A program made the translations under genes and the position numbers. Below, piece after piece: positions 14,436 through 21,254 of a DNA stretch of 27,417 nt (position 1 is the stretch's first letter; each line of letters begins with the position of its first letter). The stretch lies in IMG/VR virus record IMGVR_UViG_3300005532_000035, positions 1 to 27,417 of that record; one strand, written 5' to 3'. Under the pieces are notes generated by a model that was not told where the DNA came from, did no database searches, and saw nothing but the letters and a program-made list of their open reading frames with translations. Source of the DNA: a virus.

Positions 14436-14819
14436 ATGCAGAAGCCTTTAAAGACTGTTTTATTACTTCTCAGCGTTGCGATTCTTGCGGGCATATCATG
14501 CGCAATTACCTACGTACTGCATCGGCGCGCTATCCGCTCGGAGATACTACAAGCCTATGGTGCAGTTGAAACTGTAGCTGATTACCAGGGTAACACGGCA
14601 TTTCTGGAAGCTGATCTGGCCGCGCGCCAACGGCTGATTGCGCTGGAATCATATGGCCTGAACACAAAAGATGAACAGATTGTGAAGTGCGTTCAGGAAT
14701 ATCTGGAAGCTGTGGAATCGTTAAATTCTTCCATGTCAATAGAAGACACACGGTTGCGCCAGAATATTGCTGTTGAAGCCGCTGAAAAAGCGGAAAAATG
14801 CATTAAGGACCTGCGATAA
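14436..14819 (+). CDS. Membrane-anchored helical protein, lysogeny cargo candidate
   Basis: The product has 127 aa. ATG at 14436 follows AAGAAGAAA. Residues about 7-28 are a hydrophobic anchor (TVLLLLSVAILAGISCA), followed by about 95 residues of mainly helical sequence that would lie outside the cytoplasm. A Cys at the end of the anchor could suggest lipidation, but the lipobox is poor. It lies downstream of the repressor on the same strand and so could be made in the lysogen. No family was recognised; a surface-exclusion role is speculation. Confidence 0.7.
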   Translation: MQKPLKTVLLLLSVAILAGISCAITYVLHRRAIRSEILQAYGAVETVADYQGNTAFLEADLAARQRLIALESYGLNTKDEQIVKCVQEYLEAVESLNSSMSIEDTRLRQNIAVEAAEKAEKCIKDLR

Positions 14820-14853
14820 GAAAAGAATTTGGATCCCAACCGGGAGAAGAAAA

Positions 14854-15825
14854 ATGCCTATCTTTGATGATCCTCTGCCTTTATTGGAGCAAGAGCCGAA
14901 AGCGGGATTCGGCAAATGCAAGTTCTGCGGCAAGTGGGTAGGGATTTTTAAGCATGAGCATCCGGAGTGCGCAGAGGAACATGCGCGCCTTAAGCAGCAG
15001 CGTATTGAAGAAGAAAACCAGACCACTGCCATGGCGAAGGAAGCGAAGACCCTGATGGCTTCAGCTCCGGCGGGTGCTGTTTCCGTCGAAGAACTCACTT
15101 CATTGCTTGATCCCATCGCTGACGGAAAAAATGAGGTCCTCTGGCGGGCTTTTTGCGCTTGGATCGGTGACCTGGTCGGCGGGAACCAGCCTCCGACGGC
15201 AGCCGAAGAGTCGCTTGCGGGAGCGCTTCTCAATCATTACAAGTTCGAGCGGGAGAAAATCCCGAATGCAGGGTGGAACAAGCTCGTCCGGTTCTGCGCC
15301 ATGCGCGACCTGGATGAAGGGAAAATTCCACAGCGCTGTGTAGTGGAACGCAGCCCCTTCAACCTTGAAGCCGGAGAAGTCATCGTCTGGGCCTTCCCGG
15401 ATACGCAATACATGGAAGACAAAGTCGTGCGTTCTTCCATGCGCGGCTATGCAGGAATGAGCGTGCGCGTTGCGCCCGGAGTGTATCTTCATGGGGGCAA
15501 CTCATCGCCGGCTTCTATCAGCGAGGGATATATTCCGGTAGATGCGGGGCTGCTCGCGCTGACGGACCGTGCCGTTCTCTTTCGCGGGAGTCACAAAGCC
15601 ATCCGCTTCAAATACAAAGATATTGCCACATTCACGCGGTATGATTATGGCTTCGCCATCTGCAAGGGAACGCAGACTGCGCGAAATATCGGGTTCGAGA
15701 CAAAAGATGTCTTCGCGGGTTTTCCAGACTTCCTGCTGCGGGCACTGGCCAGGTTGCATATGGAGTCGAAGGCGAATCTTCCGAAGCGCTCACGCTCATC
15801 GAAGCCGGCTAATGAGACTCTCTGA
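14854..15825 (+). CDS. Zinc-finger protein with C-terminal PH-like domain, cargo candidate
   Basis: The product has 323 aa. ATG at 14854 has a GGGAGAAG site. The N-terminus has a zinc finger (CKFCGKWVGIFKHEHPEC, about 22-39) and then a charged helix (about 40-65). The middle is helical. From about residue 170, VERSPFNLEAGEVIVWAF and later GLLALTDRAVLFRG, then FKYKDIATFTRY, match the pattern of bacterial PH-like domains that read out as small beta-barrels. It follows the repressor and a membrane protein on the same strand, so expression in the lysogen is plausible. Low relatedness to core phage functions suggests accessory cargo. No precise family was assigned. Confidence 0.75.
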   Translation: MPIFDDPLPLLEQEPKAGFGKCKFCGKWVGIFKHEHPECAEEHARLKQQRIEEENQTTAMAKEAKTLMASAPAGAVSVEELTSLLDPIADGKNEVLWRAFCAWIGDLVGGNQPPTAAEESLAGALLNHYKFEREKIPNAGWNKLVRFCAMRDLDEGKIPQRCVVERSPFNLEAGEVIVWAFPDTQYMEDKVVRSSMRGYAGMSVRVAPGVYLHGGNSSPASISEGYIPVDAGLLALTDRAVLFRGSHKAIRFKYKDIATFTRYDYGFAICKGTQTARNIGFETKDVFAGFPDFLLRALARLHMESKANLPKRSRSSKPANETL

Positions 15826-16050
15826 ATAGCTGAGCCCACCTATTGCATCTTTTCCTACTTCTCCTGCTTTCTCATAGCGCAGCGTTGCTGCCCTTTAGTC
15901 TCACCACAGACCTGAACGGTCGGAAGCCGCGACTTCACCGAAAGGAGAATCGCGGAGTGCCAGAGCAGAGCGTGTAACTCGCGGACCGGTTGAAGTGCTT
16001 GACTGCTCCGCGCAGCGCTCCCGGGTTGGCCGTTCGGCTGAGGTGAGACG
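15826..16050 (+). other. Intergenic region before the lysis module
   Basis: These 225 bp separate the cargo genes from the lysis genes and should hold the late promoter. No convincing sigma70 boxes are visible, which fits activator-dependent late transcription as in Mu. AAAGGAG at 15941-15947 precedes GTG at 15957, which reads only six codons before TAA. A GC-rich stretch near 15990-16030 has weak inverted symmetry. No activator site can be named. Confidence 0.4.
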
Positions 16051-16230
16051 ATGCCGAAACAAGGCCGCGCTATCAAATGTTCGCACTGCTCCCGCGTCTT
16101 TCGCGGCAAGGGTACCTCGCGCGTCTTCTGTTTTGTCCTGTTCCACTTCTGCCCCAAATGCTGGCTGACGCGTCGCGCCGCGTGTGAAGCGCAGGCCGTG
16201 GCTGTTGCCACGCCGGAGGCGGCGGTATGA
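16051..16230 (+). CDS. Small zinc-ribbon protein preceding the endolysin
   Basis: The product has 59 aa. ATG at 16051 follows GAGGTGAG. It contains CSHCSRVFRG near residue 10 and FCPKCWLTRR near 34, a two-knuckle zinc ribbon, then an Ala/Val-rich tail. The stop overlaps the endolysin start by 4 nt (ATGA), which supports translation. A longer frame on the opposite strand covers the same DNA but lacks any motif. It is the first gene of the rightward late operon; its role is unknown. Confidence 0.75.
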   Translation: MPKQGRAIKCSHCSRVFRGKGTSRVFCFVLFHFCPKCWLTRRAACEAQAVAVATPEAAV

Positions 16231-16733
16231 ACCAGCAGCAATCGGATTTTCTGCGCAACGTGGTGCCCGCCGCGCAATCATCGCAGCGCGTCTATGGCGT
16301 TCCGGCTTCGATCACCATTGCGCAGGCCATTCTTGAATCTGGCTGGGGGCAGAGCGCGCTGGCGAAGCAGTGCAATAACTATTTCGGCATCAAGGCGACG
16401 GCGAATGCTTTGCCGGACAGCTATGAAGAATTTCCGACAATCGAGTTTGTGGACGGGCGCAGAACGTCTGTGATGGCCGCATTCGCCAAATACCCTTCGC
16501 CTGCAATGTGCTTTGCCGCGCACGCGCGGCTGCTGGCGCTGGCCCCGCGTTATAAAGCAGCGATGGCTGTGCGCAATGATGTGTTGGCCTTCGCCGGGCA
16601 GCTTCAGCGCTGCGGTTACTCCACCAATCCGGACTATGCGGCATTGCTGATGTCGCTGGTGAAGGAATATGACCTCACGCAGTATGACATTCAGCCGGAG
16701 CCGCCCGCGAACCAGGCAGAGGTGGCGGCATGA
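16227..16733 (+). CDS. Endolysin: GH73 N-acetylglucosaminidase
   Basis: The product has 168 aa. The start lies in an ATGA overlap. The FlgJ/LytG-type glucosaminidase domain covers almost the full length: VPASITIAQAILESGWGQS contains the catalytic Glu (E37), followed by NNYFGIKA and the FAKYPSPAMCFAAHARLL region typical of the family. The enzyme cleaves peptidoglycan glycan strands to release progeny. There is no signal peptide, so it depends on the holin encoded downstream. Spanin and holin genes follow immediately. Confidence 0.92.
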   Translation: MNQQQSDFLRNVVPAAQSSQRVYGVPASITIAQAILESGWGQSALAKQCNNYFGIKATANALPDSYEEFPTIEFVDGRRTSVMAAFAKYPSPAMCFAAHARLLALAPRYKAAMAVRNDVLAFAGQLQRCGYSTNPDYAALLMSLVKEYDLTQYDIQPEPPANQAEVAA

Positions 16734-17341
16734 CCACGCGCGAAAGAATTGATGCTGCGCTGATCATCCTGCTGATTGCTGGTGTGATTTTTGCCGCGCA
16801 CGAATGGCAGCGCGAGCGAAAGGCCCGCGTGCAGGCCGAAAATGTGCAGGCTGCGCAGCAGAAAGTGATTGACGCAGCCAAAGCCGACCAGGCGAAAACA
16901 GCAGCCGATTTACAGCAGAAAATTGCAGCGCTTGAAGGGCAGAAGAAACAGCCCATCACGCCGCAACAGTTCGTGGCGGGTACAGCAAAGCTCTTTCCGA
17001 AATTGCCGCAGCCGATGACGGTGGTCGAGCGGCCTGCAATTACGACGGTGATTGACGGCAAGCAGGCGACGCTGCCGTCCGCGCCGGTGGTCGAGATTCC
17101 GGCGGCAGATCTGTCCACGCTGCGCGATTACAAGCTCTCCTGCGACGAGACACAGGCGAAGCTTGATGCCTGTGCGAAAGACAAAACTGACCTCACTGCC
17201 GAACTGAATGCCACGAAGATGCAGCGCGACCGATGGCAGGCCACGGCCAAAGGCGGCACATGGCTGCATCGCACGCTGATTGCGGCGAAATGGATTGGGA
17301 TCGGCGCGGGTGTTGGCTATGCGGCGGGACACAAGTGGTAA
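16730..17341 (+). CDS. Rz-like spanin or lysis accessory membrane protein
   Basis: The product has 203 aa and overlaps the endolysin stop (ATGA). An N-terminal membrane segment (about 10-23, ALIILLIAGVIFAA) is followed by a long charged coiled coil (about 25-75), a proline-rich linker, a second helical stretch (about 130-170) and a C-terminal Gly/Ala-rich hydrophobic segment (WIGIGAGVGYAAG). One anchor plus coiled coil next to endolysin and holin is the layout of inner-membrane spanins. No separate outer-membrane lipoprotein partner was seen. The role is inferred from layout. Confidence 0.7.
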   Translation: MTTRERIDAALIILLIAGVIFAAHEWQRERKARVQAENVQAAQQKVIDAAKADQAKTAADLQQKIAALEGQKKQPITPQQFVAGTAKLFPKLPQPMTVVERPAITTVIDGKQATLPSAPVVEIPAADLSTLRDYKLSCDETQAKLDACAKDKTDLTAELNATKMQRDRWQATAKGGTWLHRTLIAAKWIGIGAGVGYAAGHKW

Positions 17342-17613
17342 GCGCAATCAAGGCATGGCTGCGCGAAGTTTTGAGCGAGGACGGCGTCGGCTCCAGTTCG
17401 CGGCTGTGCCTGTTGCTGGTTGTGGTCTTCGCCTGCGGATGGATTACGGGGCTGCTGTTTCTGGTGCGGAGTCCGTTGCGGCTCTCTGAAGTTGCGGAGT
17501 TTGTGGGAGCGCTCACGGGTTTTGTTTCTGCCATCGCGGCGGCGACTTATGGCGTGAACCGCTTGACTGAGGCGTGGAGTAACCGGGCGGCAAACCCAAA
17601 GCCGTCCGAATAG
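17335..17613 (+). CDS. Putative holin
   Basis: The product has 92 aa from GTG at 17335, overlapping the previous stop by 7 nt. Two membrane segments are clear: LCLLLVVVFACGWITGLLFL (about 21-40) and a second around VGALTGFVSAIAAATYGV (about 57-74). Charged ends and small size fit a class II holin that forms lesions so the endolysin reaches the cell wall. Its neighbours are the endolysin and spanin-like genes. No specific holin family was identified. Confidence 0.75.
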   Translation: MVSAIKAWLREVLSEDGVGSSSRLCLLLVVVFACGWITGLLFLVRSPLRLSEVAEFVGALTGFVSAIAAATYGVNRLTEAWSNRAANPKPSE

Positions 17614-17623
17614 GAGGATGCAA

Positions 17624-17803
17624 ATGGAATTTCTGATTGGCGCAGGCGTGGGACTGGCGACCGGGCTGCTGGTGGAGCGGGTCTTCGGCAAGAACATAAT
17701 CAGCGAAATCAAAACGTATGTTGAGAAGCTCCTGCAGGGCGTGGAAGTCCGCATCAAGCAGGAGATTGCCGTCGTGAAGGACGAGCTGAGCAAAAAGGTC
17801 TAG
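17624..17803 (+). CDS. Small membrane-associated lysis-module protein
   Basis: The product has 59 aa. ATG at 17624 is favoured over ATG at 17618 because GGAGG (17613-17617) is 6 nt away from the former and abuts the latter. Residues 4-16 (LIGAGVGLATGLL) are hydrophobic and the rest is an amphipathic charged helix ending in KDELSKKV. It follows the holin by 10 bp. Antiholin or accessory membrane roles are possible. Confidence 0.65.
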   Translation: MEFLIGAGVGLATGLLVERVFGKNIISEIKTYVEKLLQGVEVRIKQEIAVVKDELSKKV

Positions 17804-17835
17804 CGGCATTTTTTTTGATGATGAGGTCGCCGAAG

Positions 17836-17870
17836 CCCACGCCGGAAAGCCAACCAGCGTCCGGCGTGGG
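17836..17870. repeat. Hairpin with perfect 10-bp GC-rich arms
   Basis: CCCACGCCGG at 17836-17845 pairs with CCGGCGTGGG at 17861-17870 around a 15-nt loop. No U-run follows, so it is not a classic terminator. It lies between two small genes, just upstream of the AAGGAG site for the next one, and could limit read-through or protect the message. Confidence 0.7.
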
Positions 17871-17892
17871 CAGAGGCAAAAGGAGAGCGGAA

Positions 17893-18069
17893 TTGAAACC
17901 GGCGATTGGACGAATTGTTCATTATCTTCCGACTGCTGCCGAGCAGGAGGCATGGGGTGGGAACCAGGCACAAGTTCTTCCTGCCGTAATTGTGGCCGTC
18001 TGGAGTGAAGGATTCGAGATCACGGGGGTCTGGAAGTGGCCGTCCCGGGCAGAGGCCGTAAGTTGTTGA
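17893..18069 (+). CDS. Small conserved-type phage protein
   Basis: The product has 58 aa from TTG at 17893, chosen because AGGAG is 7 nt upstream; an ATG at 17818 in the same frame would run through the GC-rich hairpin. The sequence PAIGRIVHYLP, then QVLPAVIVAVWSEG, resembles a widespread small phage beta-rich protein of unknown function found near lysis and head genes. It ends just before the structured non-coding element at 18079. Confidence 0.6.
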   Translation: MKPAIGRIVHYLPTAAEQEAWGGNQAQVLPAVIVAVWSEGFEITGVWKWPSRAEAVSC

Positions 18070-18078
18070 TTTTTCGTA

Positions 18079-18176
18079 AAACGCGAAATTTCGCGTTTAA
18101 AGCCGTTTTAAGGCGTCGAAAGGCTTCGGATGGGGGTAAGGGTCATCCGGGCAGAGAAAACGCCTTAAAAAATTTT
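18079..18176. other. Structured non-coding element with perfect 20-bp palindrome
   Basis: A perfect 20-bp palindrome lies at 18079-18098 (centre GAAATTTC). It is followed by an 11-bp inverted repeat (18106-18116 with 18160-18170) enclosing a further small GGATG/CATCC hairpin, and then AATTTTG. The DNA is AT-richer than its surroundings. The second stem could be a terminator of the lysis operon. Mu carries a strong gyrase site near its centre at a similar distance from the left end, but no gyrase site can be recognised from sequence here. Confidence 0.6.
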
Positions 18177-18282
18177 GTCAGATTTAATTTGGGTATTCCA
18201 GAACGGGTCGGGATGGCAGATTTGGCAGTTTTCGGAAATCGGGGGTGCGATTTGGGTCCTGTTCCGGGTTTTGTGGGTGTCT

Positions 18283-18828
18283 ATGACGGGTCTTGATCTG
18301 GGTGGAAAAGGGCATTCGACGGATGTCCGGATTGGCTTTCGCACCGGAGTGTTTCGCAGCGTGAGCATTGCGCTGGGCGGGGCCAGTGGCGCGGCGGTCA
18401 TCCTGGGCGGATATGAGCTGCTTCAGCGCCAGCCCGAAAAAGCCTTCGCCTTGCTGCAATCGTGGGGTCCTGCCTTTCTGATTGCGCTGCTGGCCATCTT
18501 CACGCTGGGTTCGTTCCTTTCCGGGGTAAATGCCACGCTGCGCGAGAGCGTAACGATGATCGCTGAAAGTGCGAAGGAAGGCGCGCAGGCATCGGCGCGG
18601 ACGGCTGATGCTTTGACACGCCTGGCGGACCAGGGGAGCCGCCAGTTTGAAGAAGTACAGAGAATGAGCATTTATGTATCGCGCGAGCTGCCTCACTTGT
18701 ATGAGCGGCTGGACCGGCAGGACGAAATGCTGGAAGCGGTGGGTGACTCGCTGCGGCGGTTGCACGCAAAGATGCCTTGGGAAGGTCTGAAAAAAGATGA
18801 GCGCGGAACTGATACAGATCAGGCGTAA
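18283..18828 (+). CDS. Membrane and coiled-coil protein, DUF2730-like position
   Basis: The product has 181 aa from ATG at 18283; in-frame TTG (18175) and GTG (18361) are alternatives, and the ribosome binding site is weak. Two hydrophobic segments (about 26-46, and 60-85 with AFLIALLAIFTLGSFLSGV) are followed by a long helix (about 90-170) ending in DSLRRLHAKMPW. In Mu-like phages a DUF2730 membrane/coiled-coil gene lies just before the two genes found next here, so I place it there by synteny. Direct family similarity is uncertain. Confidence 0.65.
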   Translation: MTGLDLGGKGHSTDVRIGFRTGVFRSVSIALGGASGAAVILGGYELLQRQPEKAFALLQSWGPAFLIALLAIFTLGSFLSGVNATLRESVTMIAESAKEGAQASARTADALTRLADQGSRQFEEVQRMSIYVSRELPHLYERLDRQDEMLEAVGDSLRRLHAKMPWEGLKKDERGTDTDQA

Positions 18829-19111
18829 ACGGGGAATCATCCTCAAGATGGTGCGCTACGGCCATGAGCAGCAGATGTCGCGCATGGATGACTACGAAGT
18901 CTGGTGCATTCTGCAGGACATGGGCTACAACATGGGCCGCAATCAGGTGCTGACTATGTTGCAGGACCTCCAGATTCTTGGCTATCTGCGCTTCGAGCAG
19001 GAGACGAACGAGTACACCGGGCGCACGGAGATCAGGCAGATTGAACTGACGCCGGCGGGCATCGGCCTGGTGACGCGGCGCAAAAGCAACGAAGATGTTT
19101 TGTTCGATTGA
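18797..19111 (+). CDS. VpaChn25_0724-like winged-helix phage protein
   Basis: The product has 104 aa and overlaps the preceding gene by 32 bp. A winged helix is visible: YEVWCILQDMGYNMGRNQVLTMLQ is the recognition part, LQILGYLRF the turn, and IRQIELTPAGIGLVT the wing and end. This pattern and the place just before the DUF3486 gene match the small family named VpaChn25_0724 in Mu-like phages. Its molecular role is unknown; a packaging-related DNA-binding role is possible. Confidence 0.75.
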   Translation: MSAELIQIRRKRGIILKMVRYGHEQQMSRMDDYEVWCILQDMGYNMGRNQVLTMLQDLQILGYLRFEQETNEYTGRTEIRQIELTPAGIGLVTRRKSNEDVLFD

Positions 19112-19117
19112 GGCGCT

Positions 19118-19810
19118 ATGGCGAAACGACCAAAGACGGGCGAAAAGCGCCGCACACGACAGCCTCTCAGGATAGACCGGCTCCCGGTCGAGGTGCGCGA
19201 GGCCATCCAGCAATTGCGCGCACAGGGCAAGACGTGGATTGAGATCGAAGAGCTTTCCTCGCTGCCGCTGAACAAGGGCGGTTTTGTGAATTGGGACGCG
19301 CTGCCCACCTCTGTTCTTGAGCTGTTCCCGGGCCTGCGTATTCCTCACTCGAACCTGCACCGCTGGTATGACATGCGCGTGGAGCAGGTAGCGGCAGAAG
19401 TCCTGGAACGCGCTGAGCAGGCGCGCTCTATTGCGAAAGTCTTCGCATCCGCCGGACTCGACAAAACCAACGAAGCGGTGATGAATGCCGCGCGCGACAT
19501 CATCTTCGGCATGTTGCAGGCGACCGACAGCAAATCGCAGAAAGACGCTGCCCGGGCGCTGCTGGCGCTGGCGGAAATTGTGCAGCAATCGCGCTCGAAT
19601 GATATCCGCGAGCGCGCTGTAGCCGTGGATGAGCGCAAGATCAAAGCGCTTGAGGCCCGCGAAGAGCTGACGCGCCGCAAGCTCGAAGCCGAAACCGAAA
19701 AGGCCGCTAAGAAACTCAGCAAAGGCGAACTTACCGTCAAAGACCTGAACCGTCTGCGCGAGCGCGTCTTCGGTCTGCCTCCGGTTGAGCAGGTGGAAGA
19801 ACATGCCTGA
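19118..19810 (+). CDS. Mu gp27-like DUF3486 protein, probable small terminase
   Basis: The product has 230 aa. The N-terminal region IDRLPVEVREAIQQLRAQGKTWIEIEELSS, broken here as IDRLPVEVREAI and KTWIEI, is the family signature for a helix-turn-helix-like recognition domain, followed by the IPHSNLHRWYDM motif. The rest is a long helix (about 85-205). The gene directly precedes the large terminase and overlaps it by 8 nt. In Mu gp27 is thought to recognise DNA for packaging. Length matches the family. Confidence 0.88.
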   Translation: MAKRPKTGEKRRTRQPLRIDRLPVEVREAIQQLRAQGKTWIEIEELSSLPLNKGGFVNWDALPTSVLELFPGLRIPHSNLHRWYDMRVEQVAAEVLERAEQARSIAKVFASAGLDKTNEAVMNAARDIIFGMLQATDSKSQKDAARALLALAEIVQQSRSNDIRERAVAVDERKIKALEAREELTRRKLEAETEKAAKKLSKGELTVKDLNRLRERVFGLPPVEQVEEHA

Positions 19811-21254
19811 GATGTCCCCCGCATTGCCGTTGCGTGAATATCAGAAGCGCTGGATCAATGACAAATCGCGCTTCAAGATCGCGGTGAAGTCTGCGCGTAT
19901 TGGCTTCTCCTTTGCCACCGGCCTTGAAGCGGTTGAGGACTGCCTCATCACGCCTAACACCACATGGACCGTGCTCAGCGCATCAAAGGCGCAGTCGGTC
20001 GAGTTCATCGAAACCTGCCACAAGCTCATCGAGCTGATGTATGGCGCGGCGCAGCTCTATCAGGATGAAGACTGGTGGGACGAGCTGGGCAGGATCGAAG
20101 CCATCCAGCAGCGCATCGTGATGCCGAATGGCGCCCGGCTGATTGCGCTGCCTGCCAATCCGCGCACGGCGCGCGGATATCCCGGCAACGCCATCCTCGA
20201 TGAATTTGCGCACCATGAAGAGAGCTATGCCATCTGGGCCGCGATTACGCGGCAGGTGGCGCTGGGCCACAAAGTGCGCGTGCTCTCGACGCCGAACGGC
20301 GAACAGGGCAAGTTCTACGATCTCTGCAAAGAGCTGGGACTGATGGATGGTGTTCCTCCTGCGCACAACTTCACCACTTACAAAGGCTGGTCGGTGCATT
20401 GGATCAATGCGGACATGGCCATCGCAGACGGTTGCCCAATCAATATGCAGGAGATGCGCGATCTCATCAAAGACGAAGACATCATCGCGCAGGAGTTCTA
20501 TTGCGTCTTCCTGAAGAGCACCGGCTCCTGGCTGCCGCTCGATCTGGTCAGTATGTGCGAAGAGCCGCAGCTTGATTGCCCGCTCATCGTGCTGGGGCCG
20601 GATTCACCGGACACTGCGCTCGACCAAATCGTGCAGAAGATGGAAATGGGCGGCATTTATTACGCGGGCATTGACGTGGGCCGCGACCATGATGCCACGA
20701 CGCTCTGGCTTGATGAGCAGATCGGCGATGTTTCCTGGACGCGCGCCGTGGTCTGGATTTACGCGACGCCATTTCCGAAGCAGATCCGGCTGCTGAATCC
20801 AGTGGTGAAACATACATTGCGCACGGCGATTGACCGCACGGGCATGGGTGTTGCTCTGGTGGATGGCCTCGAGGAAAAGAACGCCGGGCGCATCATGGGC
20901 GTAAGCTTTGCGGGTAGTAACGACAACGGCGTAAAGATGAAGACCGACCTTGCCGTGCGCATCAAGAAGAAATTTGAAAAGCGCGCGAGCCGGATTCCGT
21001 TCTCGCCTCAAGTGCGCACCGAGCTGATGGCCATCAAGCGAGAGTCCACGGCCAGCGGCGTGACCTTTGACGCGCCACGGATCGAGGTGGATACGGCGGT
21101 CGCGGGCGGCGTCAGGAAAAAGAAATATGCGCACGCCGATGCTTTCTGGGCAAAAGCGCTCGCCGACTTTGCTGCTGAGTCCAGTCCGATTCAGCTTGGG
21201 ATACAGGCACCGCCTGTGCCCGCTTCTTATACCAGACTGGAGGGCTACTTCTGA
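19803..21254 (+). CDS. Mu gp28-like large terminase (ATPase/nuclease)
   Basis: The product has 483 aa from ATG at 19803 (site AGGTGGAAG), overlapping DUF3486. The ATPase shows the family form of Walker A, KSARIGFSF (about 29-37), Walker B ILDEFAH (D133/E134) and the coupling motif LSTPNG. The C-terminal RNase H-like nuclease has D291 in GIDVGRDHD, a second Asp in LVDGLEEK and a third in AHADAFW. It packages phage DNA into proheads by headful from the integrated genome. The gene appears intact; the portal gene follows by a TGATG overlap. Confidence 0.93.
   Translation: MPEMSPALPLREYQKRWINDKSRFKIAVKSARIGFSFATGLEAVEDCLITPNTTWTVLSASKAQSVEFIETCHKLIELMYGAAQLYQDEDWWDELGRIEAIQQRIVMPNGARLIALPANPRTARGYPGNAILDEFAHHEESYAIWAAITRQVALGHKVRVLSTPNGEQGKFYDLCKELGLMDGVPPAHNFTTYKGWSVHWINADMAIADGCPINMQEMRDLIKDEDIIAQEFYCVFLKSTGSWLPLDLVSMCEEPQLDCPLIVLGPDSPDTALDQIVQKMEMGGIYYAGIDVGRDHDATTLWLDEQIGDVSWTRAVVWIYATPFPKQIRLLNPVVKHTLRTAIDRTGMGVALVDGLEEKNAGRIMGVSFAGSNDNGVKMKTDLAVRIKKKFEKRASRIPFSPQVRTELMAIKRESTASGVTFDAPRIEVDTAVAGGVRKKKYAHADAFWAKALADFAAESSPIQLGIQAPPVPASYTRLEGYF

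Noticed and set aside
15957-15977. Six-codon leader peptide after AAAGGAG
   Set aside because: A good ribosome binding site and GTG are present, but no attenuator stem or conserved residues support a leader function.
15855-16281. Overlapping minus-strand frames of 126-140 codons across the endolysin start
   Set aside because: The same DNA encodes a zinc ribbon with a good ribosome binding site and an ATGA overlap on the plus strand.
18500-19804. 434-codon open frame on the minus strand opposite the DUF2730-like, winged-helix and DUF3486 genes
   Set aside because: It spans three well-supported plus-strand genes, is His/Arg/Leu-rich as antisense frames are, and shows no domain.
19890-19915. 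Terminase thought defective because the canonical GxxxxGKT Walker A is absent
   Set aside because: The KSxRIGxS form is, as I recall it, usual in Mu gp28-type terminases, and the Walker B and nuclease residues are intact.
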